Both the position numbers and the translations under genes were made by a program. Positions 28,201-40,900 of a stretch of 64,000 bases of DNA are shown here, in pieces. Every line of letters begins with the position of its first letter. Position 1 is the stretch's first letter. Origin of the DNA: Acanthornis magna (Eukaryota > Chordata > Aves > Passeriformes > Acanthizidae); contig JAWUZG010000005.1 in assembly GCA_036785705.1 (NCBI GenBank), positions 1,550,001 to 1,614,000 on the forward strand, read 5' to 3'. Below the pieces are notes generated by a model. The model saw only the letters and a list, made by a program, of their open reading frames with translations. It did no database searches and was not told the DNA's origin.

Positions 28201-31200
28201 CTGTTTTGAAATACCTGGAGATGAACATTACTTTCTAAAACTTGGAAATTATTAGAGAAGACTGTCCCCATAGAAGCCTCAGAAGTAGTGGAATACATAT
28301 CAAGCCAGAATATCCATTAATTGTTCAGATTGGAGGCAGAAAGATTCTTTTTCACTGCTTTTAGATGAAGACTTTTCTTAGTGTGGGAGAGAGTGGCCAC
28401 AAACTCTGAAAAGGTAGTGTGGATACTGGAATACATTGGAAAGCATTAATTGTTTCATGTATATCCTGCTGCTTTCATCAGAAGTTGCTTAATTCAGCAC
28501 TGAATTCAGATTAATAAATAAAGATATTTGCAAGGGTTGGGATTTTTGGAAGCTTTGAGAACTACACGCAGTGGCATCTGGATTTATGGCTCTGCTGCAA
28601 TATATCTTTGAGATGCTTATCCAAAAATTGACTACAAGCAAGAACTTGGCTTATGACACAACAGCTTCCATTTTCTCAAACTTGCCATCTTGTCAGGCGA
28701 GCTTTAATTCTTTCTGCAGGAAGTCTTGATGTATTGCAACCTTTAAAATTACAGCATCTATTCTGTGTGTTATAGAGTGCACAGCAGCTCCTCTGCCACA
28801 GGACATCTGTGAGCTTGGCCTGGGTTTAAATCTGCACCTTTGTTACGCTGCTGAGCTCCTACAGCAGTCAGAGCAGGCTGAAAATTAGTTTGGCATACCT
28901 GAAGTGAGACTGTGGCACTGCCTGGAATGGAAACAGCACTTGTTGTGTTCACAGGACCCAGGGCAGCTTTTGGTACACAATTCTTGTGCAGGCCCTGCTG
29001 AGGGCAATAGGAGATCTCCAGGTCTGCCTGACTAACACAGTTTGATTTGCTTCTTTAACACATGTGGCTGCCAGAAAGGAGCTGAAAGAAAGGTTATTTT
29101 TGAAGCAAGAAGACACTGATGGTAAAAGCCATGTCTAAATAATACCCATGACATATCTAACAAGTCTTAGTTGTGCGATTAAGGCCTGAATTTTGGATTC
29201 CTGTTTTATGCAAGGAAGAATAACTCTTCTTCCTTCAATAGAATTATTTCTGATTTAATTTGGGAGCACAATCACAATTACTCTGTCAATGACAGGTTAT
29301 ACTGAGAATCCTGCCCTGGTACACCCATGCCCTTCTCACAACTGACAGAAGGGGAAAAGAAGAATACTGAGCACAAACAGCAACATTTACAGGAGCAGAA
29401 TTTGGCCACAGCTGTCTGCACTAGATTTACTGCCTGATGATCCTAGCCAGCTTGAGCTTGCATCGTAATCTAATAAAAACCTAATAATACCTTTTCATCT
29501 AAGTCAGCCACATATATCAGGCTTTGGTGGTGTCAAGTCTAAAAAGAGAATTGTACTGCTGTCTTGAAGGTATTTTTATTGCTGAGAAAAATATATTGCA
29601 AGCAACAATTCCTTACACAGCAGTTCTCTCTCTTTTCCACTTTGGAAAAAAAGGTAAGAAAAATAAGCCAAGCAATAAAAATTCACGTTTGATATCAGAT
29701 CGGTCCAGATCTGATGCACTCAAACTTGAAAGCTTGTTCTCCTATCTCTTGTAAGATCTTTCAAATTTTGAAAAGGCTTGACAGGCAGAAAATGAACAGA
29801 TGCACAGTAGAGGTGGGAGATGATCTTGTGGGAGGTCTCTCTTGCCTGATGCAAAGATAAGGGTGTGGAGGCGTGCCTGCATGGCGGAGTGCTGTGTGGG
29901 GAGAGGGAGCCTGCAGCATGCACCTCTTTACAGGACTGGAGATTACATAAGGCTTGGGAACGACTTCTTCTCTCTCCCTTTGGAACCCTGGAAGAGAGGG
30001 AAGGTACAAACACAGCGACATTGCACTGAGAACAGGCTGCCCTCCAGGCTCCACACTCATTCTTTCTGCGGCAGCTCCCCTGCTGAGCAGTCACCTCTCC
30101 AGAGGCAGAAAGCAAGCTGTTCCTCCTGCTCCCACAGAGGCACTCGTGCTTCCTGGACAAGGTGTTCCCTGGTATCCCTGCTCCCTGGAGGTTGTGGATA
30201 CCTCTGGCTGCAGAAGTATGCTGAGCACTGCTGTACTCTGGTGCACTTCTGTTTCAGTATTTGAATGACAAACCACCTCTGCAGCCAAGGGTCTTCTGTA
30301 GCTGGACATGCAGGCAAGGTGAAAAAGCAGTTTTTTCAATGTTATTTAACACTATAAGATCAAGAAGAGCCACTCAGGAAGGTAGGGAAGAACTATGGGT
30401 GCACATCAACTTCACTGTATAGGAAGCATAAAAGCGAGAGGTGATTTTTTTTTAATAAAAAGATGTATTTTTTAATGCTGAATGCCCTTGATTCCTTGTG
30501 TCCAAATCTTGGCAGGACAGCTAAGTTCTTCACATTTCTGGATGACAGCAAAACTCAAAGGTAGTCAGAGATGTTCCTGAATATCACGTTCAACTGGGTG
30601 TATTATGGAGACAGTACCCTGTAAATATGATTTCCTCCTGTCATTACATACTAACCTTTTGGTGAGACATCATTAAATTCACATTAATTTGACTCATAAG
30701 AACAAGAAGCACTTTATGTATATTCTTTTAATATTCCAATGGATTTTTTACTCTTATTTTTGAAGGACAGATATGAACATTCCTGGTTGAAAGTGGAAGT
30801 TTTGTCTAAAAGCTTTTGTTCATTTTAACTGGATATCAAAAGCAGAGCTATGGTAACTTCCCAACAGTTACAGTACTGTGTATTTATTGATTTATCTATT
30901 CTAACTAAACCATTCTCCTTAAATATAACAAGCTTTATGGTTAATAAACCCATGTTAGAAAATGCATTGAATACTTATTTTTGGCCACATCTTGTTTACT
31001 CTCTACTACATTATTAAAGTTATAAACCTCTTTTAGCATTCACATAGTGAAAAATACATTGCAGCTATTATTTGGGTCATTTTGTTAGACACACGTACAA
31101 ATTAAAATTGGAAATATCAGCATTGCTATTGTCTGTGTGATGATACCCTCTTATTTTCTAGCTTTACAAAGAATCCAACAAGAACAAATTCCCAGAGTTT

Positions 31201-31583
31201 AGGAGGTAGTTCTGGAAATCCAGTAGAGACTGGAAAAAATCACATAGATGGTGGTATCAAGTGTATTTTAGGAAAATGAGTGCCGCAGTAATCTGTTCTG
31301 CTCTAGGCAGTGTCATGAATGCATCATGGCACACAGTGAAAGAAAACATGTCAAGAATGCTGGAATACCTTTCCTCACCACGAGACACCCACACAAACTA
31401 ATAATAGGACAACATTCAAAAAAGTAAAAAATAAACCGAATAGGAACCAAGTTACAGACAGAATTTTCCAACTTCACTCTCTGTACGACACACCTAAAAT
31501 CTCTTAAGTTCTTAACTCCCTTCTTTTTCCACTAGAAAACCACACTATCAGAGTAGGCAAAATTTTAGTTCAGTGAACACAAA

Positions 31584-31646
31584 GACACAGAATAGTTTGA
31601 GTGAGAAGGGACCTTTTAAAGGTTACCTAGTCCAACCTCCCAATAC
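31584..31646 (-). mobile_element. CR1 LINE 3' end, reverse orientation
   Basis: CACAGAATAGTTTGAGTGAG, AAGGGACC and TAGTCCAACCTCCC form the reverse complement of the CR1 3' terminus. It is a short, diverged piece. Confidence 0.75.
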
Positions 31647-33904
31647 AGAAAATAGTTGCAGAACACAAAGCACTATCTTCCTCATGTCCTTCAAGAGAAA
31701 CAGTGAAATTACTGATGGGGAAGTCAAGGAAGCAATGTATTTTGGTGGTGTCCTCTGTGCAGAGCAAGGGCTGGTTACCAAGACAAATCATCATTCCAGC
31801 ACAGAAATATTTGTGAGCTGAATGTCACAGAACAAGAGAAAGACATGTTGGCATTTCTCCCTTCCTGAAGGCTCACTTGTTTTTTCCATACTACAGTTGA
31901 ACTTTATATTTTATAATCAAGACTAAAGCAGACAAACACTTACAGACTTGAATTATTTTTTCAAATCAAATTCTGTCCCAAACTTACCTGGGGTTCATGG
32001 ATACACTTCTATCAACAGCTGCAGAAACTTAAAGTGGCAGCTTGATTCCTAAACTATTTCTGCAACAGCAGTAGGAGTATGGAAGTTGGAAAACTGTAGC
32101 TCTCAAGGCCTGTGCAAAGCCAGCAGAGCACCACACACATATATATAATGTAAAAGCTGAAGAAGTACAGGTTAACAGAAGCCCACTGAAGCTAAAGGAG
32201 AGTAAATTGTGTAAGGAACAGAGTAATTGAAGTAATCCAGAAGCAAGAGAAGGTCTGGCCCAGACACTTTTCTCTAACTGGCCCTCCTTGCTTTCTCTTT
32301 TTATCCATTTCCTAATGGATGTTCCTAATCAGGTTCAAATGAGGTGTACCTTCTCCATCTTTGCAAGCCTGACCTACTTCACAGGGATTAGCAGCTCCAT
32401 GACATGTCTCCCCTGTTTAGGAGCACCCTGTTCTGTTTCAGGAATGAAACCAACTCTGCCTTGTTCCTGATCAGCATTTGCCTGAAATGCAAACTTCTTC
32501 TGTGTTGAATGCAGCTAGAAATTACTGATAAATTAGTTATAAAGCAGGTTTTTCTTTCCTTGTTCTTTGGAATTCACAGGAACACTCCCATTTATTTGGA
32601 GCCATCATTTTACATGTTATTCCTTCTCAGCCCCTTCATTTGCATGTTCTTTAATGACACAACTATAATTATTCACCACCCTGTACCACCACCAAATGAA
32701 ATGTTCCTCAGCCTTCCCTTCTGCATATCAACTCTTTGTCACATAAATTTTCTTAATTTGGCTCCACCAGATCTCAAACTTCTCTCTGATTTGGCCAATC
32801 ACTTTTTTTCCTCTCCCTTGAGAATCTATAGAAAGATTAGCATGTTTCTCTCAAGTTTCCCAATCTCTCACTAGCACCAGAAAAAAAAAAAAGTCCTTTC
32901 TGTATTATTTCCTCACACAGGAACTTCAGCCATGTTCGTGTCTTCCCAAGTAAATTCTACTGCTGTGTTTTTTTCTCTTCACTACATATCCCTAAACATT
33001 GGTCTAAACATTGCTAAAACAAAGGTCTAAACATTGCTAAAACACCACATCAAACTTTCAAACTGTTCAGGAAAGGCAATGATAATTTAGAGAAAGATTT
33101 CTTTTTTTACAAACTACTAAAGGATTAGAAAAGTTGTAATATAGAGACTCTAAGTTCATGTATCACATGGAAAATAGTACAAGATTCATGTGTTCTGTGA
33201 GGCTCTTACTTATTGATCCTCAGCTGGTATTAATTGCATTAATTAAGGGCAGGATGGCTCAGAAAGTCAGGTCTCTCTCCAGTGCTGGGAAGCTGTCAGC
33301 AAAACTCTTCTTTGGTAAGGGCAGGTACTGTTGGAATACCTGGTGAGGAGAGTATCAGTCATGGGGAGAGGTCTCATAACTCCTGAGAAGTACCAAAAGG
33401 GGAAAATTGCTGTCATGGTTCTATTTCTGCATAGTGAGAGTGGTGCTAGGGGCATCTTCTGCTTCTGTCACTGAATATTAATCCTGAGTCCACTTCAGTG
33501 CCAATAAACGTCAGGCCAATACTTGGGCTTTAAGGAATGGTTTGATCAAGGCCAGAATCCTATGGGGATATATGAGAGCGATGTAAAGGAGCCTGATAAA
33601 ATAAACTGGTAAAGTGCAACAAAACTGATGGGTACTATTTCCTCTGCTGAGGAGAAAAGAAGTGTGAATGTTTTACCAACAAGGCTTATCAACTTTGTTT
33701 TGCAGTAACTGTTAGAAAATTGTTCAGCACGAGTTATTTCCAAGCTGAGATAATCTTCAGCCAAACAAGGATTTTCATTTCAGAGAAGAAGGTGGCCCAG
33801 ACCTGTACAGCAATCTCCTCTTATTTTTTTTCCTGGTCAACTTACCAAGCTAACTAATGAAGTTGATTGTCTTAATTTCCATTAATTGAGAATGCTATCA
33901 TTCC
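31647..33904. other. AT-rich intergenic region, right part
   Basis: No supported gene. The block 32280-32890 is rich in T and C on the plus strand and has a 121-codon frame without a domain. A 23-bp tandem duplication sits at 33001-33046. Confidence 0.65.
33001..33046 (+). repeat. Tandem duplication of a 23-bp unit
   Basis: Two head-to-tail copies starting GGTCTAAACATTGCTAAAAC differ only in the last two bases. A recent local duplication in intergenic DNA. Confidence 0.9.
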
Positions 33905-34330
33905 ACTCAAGGCTGCTGTTCAGAGGGGCCTGGACAAGCCAAAGAGATAGGGCTGAGTGGAACCTCATTGAAGTCAAAGGAAAACATAGAATTATGTGTC
34001 TGGGATGGGGTAAACAATGCATTGGGATGAACGGGCTGCCTGTCTGGGGTAGAGAAGTGGTGCCCAGTGACAGAATGAGGAGCAATGGCCACAAACTAAA
34101 CCACAAGAAGTTTCACCTCAACATGAGGGAGAACTTCTTTGCACTGAGGAGGACGAAGCACAGAAACAGACTGCTGAGGGAGGCCATGGAGCACTCCTGT
34201 CTGGAGAGATTCCAAACCCACCTGGATGTGTTCCTGTGTCACCGGCTCTGGGTGACCCTGCCTTGAGACAGGGGGTTGGACTGATGCCTGCTCCAACCCG
34301 AACTATTCTGGGATCCTGTGATTCCGTGAC
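33905..34330 (+). mobile_element. CR1 LINE 3' fragment just upstream of the TMX4 CpG island
   Basis: The words AGAGGGGCCTGGACAAGCCA, GCAATGGCCACAAACTAAAC, TTTCACCTCAACATGAGGGA and GGGTTGGACTGATG follow the order of the avian CR1 3' region, ending with TTCTGGGATCCTGTGATTCC, a degenerate form of the octamer tail. The long frames on both strands are repeat-derived, not genes. It ends about 100 bases before the CpG island. Confidence 0.85.
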
Positions 34331-34590
34331 AGTCCTTTGGAACGGGGAACACATGTTTTAACGTGATGCGGCAGAGCTCGTGCCTCACAACATGCCAGTG
34401 AAGCCATCAGCCCTTTTCAACCAGCTCCCACAGCAACCCACGGCGAGCGCGCCTCCCCACTATGCGCGCCCCAGTACAAGAAAGGCCAGAAAACCTGACC
34501 GAGCGCACCGCAGAGTAGCCGGAGCAGGTGCCCTGAGGCCCTGCTGGAGCGGGATTTGGGCTCAGCACCCCTCAGGGCCTGTGCCCGGGC

Positions 34591-34631
34591 GGCTCCTGCC
34601 GTGAGGGGAGGGCGGGCTCCTGCCGTGAGGG
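34591..34631 (+). repeat. Two 17-bp copies with 24-bp period in the TMX4 promoter
   Basis: GGCTCCTGCCGTGAGGG occurs at 34591-34607 and again at 34615-34631, about 110 bases upstream of the TMX4 ATG. The copies are identical. This is a small local duplication in GC-rich DNA and may change promoter-site spacing. Confidence 0.85.
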
Positions 34632-34740
34632 AGCGGCCGCGGGCGGGGCCGCCGCGGGAGGAGCCGCCCCTGCCCCGCGCAGGCGCCGCCCCCGCGGCGG
34701 CCGCTCGCGCCCCGACTTCCTGAGGGCGGGCGGGCCGAAC

Positions 34741-34925
34741 ATGGCGCCGGGCCGCTGGCGCCAGGGGCGGCTGTCTCCCTGCGCTCTGCTCCTCGTAGCG
34801 CTGCTGGGTCCCGCCGCCTGCTTTTCTTCCTCCTTCTACAGCCCCGGCGAGCCGCGGAACAGCGTGCGAGTGCTGTGCGGCTCCAACTGGAGCCTGGTGT
34901 TGCAGGGCCAGTGGATGTTGGAGTT
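34741..34925 (+). CDS. TMX4: TMX4 coding exon 1: signal peptide and start of the thioredoxin domain
   Basis: The ATG lies inside a CpG island in the context GAACATGG. The exon encodes a basic start, a hydrophobic signal core rich in Leu and Ala, then the SNWSLVLQGQWMLE segment that begins the thioredoxin fold (human has SNWT in the same place). The donor GTGAGT follows at 34926. The exon ends two bases into a Phe codon, which exon 2 completes to give the EFYAPWC junction. An unspliced reading would stop at once, which supports the donor. Confidence 0.93.
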
Positions 34926-37900
34926 GTGAGTAGCGGCCGCTTTCCCGCCCGCCTCGGAGGCAGCGTGGCCGGGGGGGCGAGGGGGGTTCCCTGCGAGGGG
35001 TTCCCTGCGAGGGGCGGGCATGGCCGGTGACTCCAGCCCCGCTGTGGGGAGAAGGGGGCCGGGCCGGCCTTCCCGCCTTTGCAGAGGGGCCGCGCAGCTT
35101 CCCCGCCCCGGCGGTGGCTGTCCGGGAACGGCGTGAGGGAGACCACGGGCGGTGCCCACGGTCCCCTCCGCCCGCCCTCAGCCGGCGGGCACACGCTGCC
35201 CTCGGCTGGTGTGGCAGGACAGAAGTAGCTGCCCCGCAGGTTCCCGTCCTGTGTGGGCACAGAGTGCCCAAGGTTAAACGGGTCACTCCAGACAGCGGGG
35301 AATAAAGGACGTGGAATGAAGGATAGGGACCTGTTGGAGCGAGCCCAGAGCAGGCCACCAAGTTGATCATAAGGATGGAGCACCTCGCCTGTCAGGAAAG
35401 GCTGAGAAGAGTGGGGGTTGTTCAGCCTGGAAAAGAGAAGGCTTCGGGTGACCTAATGGCGGCCTTCCCCTCCCTGAAGGGAAGAGCGTGTCATGACAGA
35501 ACAAGGGGGAGTGCCTTCAAATTGACAGATAGTTGGGTTAAATTGGATATTGGGAAAAGAATTATTTATTGTGGGGATGGTGAGGCCTGGCACAGGTTGC
35601 CCCGAGAAGCTGTGGCTTGCCCTATCCTGGAAGTGTTCAAGGCCAGGTTGGATGGGGCTTGGAGCAGTCTGGTTTAGTGGAAGGTGTTCCTGCCCATGGC
35701 ACGGGATGGAACTGGGTGGCCTTCAAGGTGCCCTTCCAACCCAAACCATTCTGTGATTCTGTGCAGCCGCTGTCCCTCAGGTTCTCATCTGAGTGTCCAA
35801 GGTTAAATGGGTCACTGCAGCCAGCTACCCAATGGGGAATAATGTGCAGCATTTCTTCTTGTCCTGCTCCCCCATTGGGGACTGACACTGGGTTCTGTGT
35901 GAGCACCAAGAAGGCTGAATTCGGTAGGGAATATTTAGCTGGAGTAGGCTTCCAAATCAGAATTACATAATATCCTAGCCTGCCCGCACTCCAAGCTGAC
36001 TTCAAGGGAGATGCATCAGATTCCATTAACTTCTCACTGACTGTAGTGGTGTGGTGACTTTGCTTGTGACATGACACAGTTCTTGAAATGCACATGACTT
36101 TTTTTTTTTGTCAGAGCCTCGCTCACCTGCTTGTATTTAGAAAGGGGAAAAGCAGCTTGAGGGGTTTTTTTTAAGACAGCAATGAATAGAAAAGTAGTTC
36201 AAGTAGGCAGTGTAGTCATGTGGTACCTGTGGGCTGTGCAGCTATGAAATAGGATTTTATTGTGGCACGTATGCTACTCTGTGCAAAGGCTTGAGTTTGA
36301 AACAGTTTGAACATCTGAACTGGTGCTCCCTCCTAAATACTTAGTTAACTACTTAAAGTTTTGGTTTGCTCTTCAATTTGTCTCCTGTCTCTTCTTAGCA
36401 GGATGGACTGTCACTGCTCTTAGGACTTTAGTGCTTAGGATCCTACTGGACCCTGGTGTCAATCAGTGAATAGGTGGGAACAGTCTTGAAATAGCTAATA
36501 GTGACCCAGGGATGCCAATTGTAGTTAAGGATTTGGAATGAGTTTTGGATTTGTCTTCATTTATTGTGGTCTAAAAGAGGGGGGAAAAGGTAAATTAGTT
36601 TTCTCCGACTCTGAGGTTATGTTTTAACTTGAAGTTTTTCGCTTGGGACGTCTTAGTCTGATGTGGAAGCAATTGTATGAAAGTTACTGATTCATACACA
36701 GGTTGGTGAGTTTTAAGGAGGAAGATTATTTATGCTGACTCAAGGTTTTAATTTCTAAGAGAAAATATTTAAATAATTAGTGGCATATGCCTCTGAGAAA
36801 GTAAAAAGTGAGGATCTGACTGAAATCAGAAGTGGCTGGGATAGCAAACCGTTCAAATCCTTTGCAAGTCTTTACTCCACTTTAAAAATTGCTGTCTGGT
36901 TTGGAGTGTGAGGCAATAGCAATGGTGGCAGAGTTAGCTTTAGTGTTAGCTGAGCATGGTATGTGTTGCTGCACTGCTTAAATTACACTCTAATTTGTTT
37001 TATGCGGTGTTTGAAGTGTGAAAGATCCTCGGGTCTCCACGCTATTTCCTGTGGTGCCTTACTGGTGCTTTCTGCTTTTCTCCTGAGGAGGAGCCTTTGT
37101 CCTTAATAAGGATGCAAGCTCAATGCTGCTGGTGTGGAATTAGTGAGAGTTTGAGTTCTAGGGTTGATTTTTTTTAATATTTTCTGGGCACAGTCTGGTC
37201 CGGGTTTTCCCCCATCCCTGTGCCCAGCCCTCATCCCCAAAATATCTATGAGAGAAGTAAGGGGGAATATTAAGTTTTATTTTGGGAGTGAAGCTGGGGC
37301 AGGGGTTGGGAGCATCTTGCAGCCGGTGAGCTTTTCCATTGGCATCAGCTGCGTCCCTCTTGCTTAAGTATTCCTGATTGGGCTTGTGGCAGAAACTCCG
37401 TGTGGGAATTTTCAGCCCCGGTGGCTTCAATGAGAACAGCAAACAGACAAATCCGATTCTTACAGCAGTTTCTGTGCTGATGGATTTTGGCTTCTACTGA
37501 TTTTTATCTGGTTTAGAGCTGGTGTTCTAGGCAGGAGTCCTGCATGCCAGTCCATGGATTCCTTCCATGCTGTCTCACAGGCTGGTTGGCAGGACTGCAG
37601 TAATGTTCATTAAAACGTGATTTGTTTGAAGAACCTCCTGTTTGTTTATAAGACCTTTGTTTTCCGAGCACCACTTTTATTAATGCAAATGTTACTATAG
37701 CATCTTCTTGAAAAAAAGATTCATTTTCACCACCTGCTCTTTTGAAGCCTCCTGCCCTGGTAGGAACAGGTACAGCTGCTGTTTAAAGTCAGTTTTTCTG
37801 TTTGGGAAAGTGGAAAATCACTGTGTAATTCCATTTTTTTGTTGTTCCCAGGTGCACAAATAGAGAAACTTAAGTTTGAAATTACTTGTGTGTGGCATCT

Positions 37901-40900
37901 GTAGCGGAAATAGGACTTTTCTTCCTTCATCCCTCCTAGCTGAGGTGTGTGTATGTGGCTGGTTTTTTTCTGAATATTTGGTTATTCATAGCTGGAAAAA
38001 TTGCAGGCCCTGGAAGCCCTGCTGCATTTCATTGATAAAAATGTTTTGGAGAAGGTTCTGTATCTGCCAGACATTGCAACATTTTTTGGTTCTTGTTACT
38101 ATCAAAGCACACAGGTCTGGGCTGGAGTGCTGTGGGTGTTACGCTAGAATGAGCTGTGTTAAAAAATTTCCCTATTTTCTTATCTCTAGTCTGTTGCTGT
38201 GAGATAATGATTCATTAATATGAGGAGTTTTCTTTTTGTCTTTAATATTGTGTCTGTTCAGAACACAAAAAACTAATTTCTGCTTACTTAAAAGTGCATT
38301 TTGCATTTGTAAACAAAACTTGTTCCAAGCTTGATTTATCTTAATTTAACATCCTCTTCTTTTTGAAGTAAATGAAAACAAGCAAACAAATGAAAAAATC
38401 CAACCCGTTAATGAACTTGTTGTCTTCTTGCCTCTGTTTACAAAAGAAGCTATTTATGCTCTTGGTGCATCTGCAGTACTTTATGCGCTTGTTCCCACAT
38501 AGGGTGTTAAATGTTTCGGTTCCCATTTGTTTCAGTACAGACTTATTGCTGTGTGTACCTGAAAAAGAATGGCTTAATCGTCCATTTTCATTCTAGCCAG
38601 GTGGAAATCAGGAGACTGGTGTAACAGTTGTGTTTCCAAGGCTGGCTCATTATACATATGGTATAGGCCCATACTTTTTATTTTTCATTGACATTAAACA
38701 TTGCCCTGCTATCTCATTGGTCAGATGATTGCAAGGGTTCAGCCCTCCCACCAGCACTTTTGCCTGTAGCTTCAAGGGAGTGTGTTAAAAATGAAGCTGA
38801 ATGTTTTGGTATTTAGATGGTTTAATGCTTTCAATCAGTTGGCTTGAAATAAATAAATAAATGTGTGTAAATAAAATCCCAAAGGATTTGCTAAAACTAT
38901 TTAACAATTACTGTAAGTTAGGTCAAGAGTTCAAGAAGATGGAGGATTTTCTTTCCCTTAGGAATGTTGAGTCTCTTACTTCTTGTTAGTATCCAGGCTT
39001 TTCTTTGTCCTATTCTTAAAAAAACTCAACAACCCAAAACCAAATAAAACCCAAAAAGTGGGGGAATGAAAATCAAGTTGCCAAAACTGCAGTTTGGTTT
39101 TGAAGCCTCTGCAGCTCTGCTGGCTGTCTGGAGGAAGTGACCGAACTTTTTTTTTAATAACTGAACTGAACTGAGCTGAGTGCTGTGTGTTGGCCAAACA
39201 AAACCTGCAAAAATGTGGTGCTGAAATACTCTTTGTAGGGGAAACAAAACAAAACAGTTGCTGAAGGGGACATAAAAACATGTAGAATGTTGGAACTCAA
39301 TCTGCTGAAGCTCTAGAATAATTCACATAATTTTTCATTGATTGTTTGGCTTTCTATTTTAAGAAATAATTTCTCCTTCTTTAAAAAAAAACTTCTAGAT
39401 TTAGACCCCCCTCTGATTTAGAGGGGTTTGACACGCTGCAGGAAGCTTCTTGTAAGCTTCCAGGGCATGTATTGTTATGATACAGATCTGGGTAAATGAC
39501 AGGGTCTAACTTCTGTGTCTTTGGCTGCCACCTGCTCACTTGAAAAGTCACTGAAACCACGCAGTTGATCTTCTGGAAGTTTTATTTTGTTTCAATTACA
39601 AAGCTGCCTATCCTGCTTCAAGGCCTATCTGTGTTTAGAACCCTTTTAAATATATATATATATATGTATGTTCGTGAAATCTGTAGTAGTAAGGCAAAAT
39701 TTTTTATTTAAGAGAATAAAAACAAGAATTTTATTCTGATACTGCTTTTACCATTCTGTTGGATACTGTCGCAACATTTTCATTCTAATTTTGATAGTAC
39801 TCCCAGTATGAACTCCATCAAGCAGCTTGGTTTAAGAAGTTTTGCTGTTTTCTATTCAGCAAATCCTCTCATGCCCATATATCCATAAGCTGTTTTTCCT
39901 TTGTTCCTAGATTCTTGCAACTTGGTGAAATTGCCATCAGAGCAAAGTGTGGAATGGTACTCAAGGTTACGTCTGTTCACTGATATTGTTGATAATGGTA
40001 GTGAAAAGGCAGATAAAAGGAGTCAGTTAAATTTCCTTGAAAATGAGTGAATTGGTGGGTTCAGTAGCCAGGCAGGTACAAGCAGAGTGGCTTGGAGCTG
40101 CAAACTGCATATTAATACATCTTAGCAAAGTCCTTCTGTGTTTGCTGATCTGCTCAGGGTGATATGGCTGAATGGCACCTTTACTCAAACTGGTTTTCAC
40201 TTGAGTGGGTTCTTTGTATTGCCTCAGTGAAGTTGTTGGTATTTGAAAGCCTAAGCTTGTTCTTTTATGCTTTAGATCAGAGATAAATAGAAGTAAAAAA
40301 AAAAGAAGTCTGTCTGAGAGCTTCAAACTTTGCTTTTCAATTGCTTTCTTCATGCCCTCTGCAAGAAGCTTTAGGTATTGTAATGGAGTAGGAACAGGAG
40401 AAAACACCTGGATATTTGGAAATAGTGATTTCAGTCCACTGAGGTCAGTTGTTGTTGCAGTGATAGATGTTGGCTGCCTTTTTTAGGGAGGGCTGACCAT
40501 GTGTGAGAGCATTTCAGCTGTAAAACTTTGTGCTATGTAAGAGGTCTTGAAACCTCACGAATGAGGTGTGTGCTGAGGAATGTGCAATACCTGCTTCCAG
40601 TGAATAGTTTGGCAATGTGGCATTTTTAGCTAGGTGGTGTTTTCAATCTGATTGTTGAATGATGAAAATCAGCAAATTGCCTTTTAATGTGTAACAAGCT
40701 ACTGAAAACTTTCTTTCCTTAACCAAGTGCCCAGGTCTTGATTTAAATTCCAGTGGACTTTGATTTTTAACTTAGAAAGACCTGTTTTCTTGGCACACTT
40801 GTTTGCACTGCACCCTGTGCCCCAGAAGTTAGTAGAAGTATCCCCTTGAACACAGGGAGAACAAATGGGAGTTACAGCCCTAAATTTGCTGGTGTTGACA

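Larger units (their letters stand above)
21371..31584. other. AT-rich intergenic region, middle part
   Basis: No supported gene. It holds a CAAA-rich low-complexity tract (22731-22805), a long T tract (25256-25284), a possible minus-strand promoter with first exon (24555-24718), and a more GC-rich block at 29840-30300 that is open on both strands but has no recognisable product. Confidence 0.65.
34430..35200. promoter_or_regulatory. TMX4: CpG-island promoter of TMX4
   Basis: GC content and CpG density rise sharply here against an AT-rich background, and the island surrounds the TMX4 start codon. No TATA box is seen close to the start. Several GC boxes (GGGCGGGG and complements) lie at about 34640-34700. 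An NRF1-like site, CGCGCAGGCGC, lies at 34676-34686, one base off the usual palindrome. This is the pattern of a broadly expressed gene. The long antisense open frames over the island reflect its lack of AT-rich stop codons. Confidence 0.85.

Noticed and set aside
29720..30339. Overlapping frames of 140-146 codons on both strands
   Set aside because: The block is more GC-rich, frames are open on both strands at once, and no domain or splice pattern is recognisable.
33886..34354. Open frames on both strands upstream of TMX4
   Set aside because: They fall inside a CR1 LINE fragment and are repeat-derived.
1..34400. First exon of PLCB1 on the minus strand
   Set aside because: Expected from human gene order, but no CpG island and no sequence encoding the PLCB1 N terminus was found, so it probably lies outside the window.
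34417..35383. Minus-strand open frames of 317 and 273 codons over the TMX4 promoter
   Set aside because: They lie in a CpG island where AT-rich stop codons are rare, are low-complexity (Ala, Gly, Pro, Arg), and overlap each other in different frames.
36841..36870. GTTCAAATCC, a tRNA B-box-like word in TMX4 intron 1
   Set aside because: No matching A box, anticodon arm or acceptor stem surrounds it.
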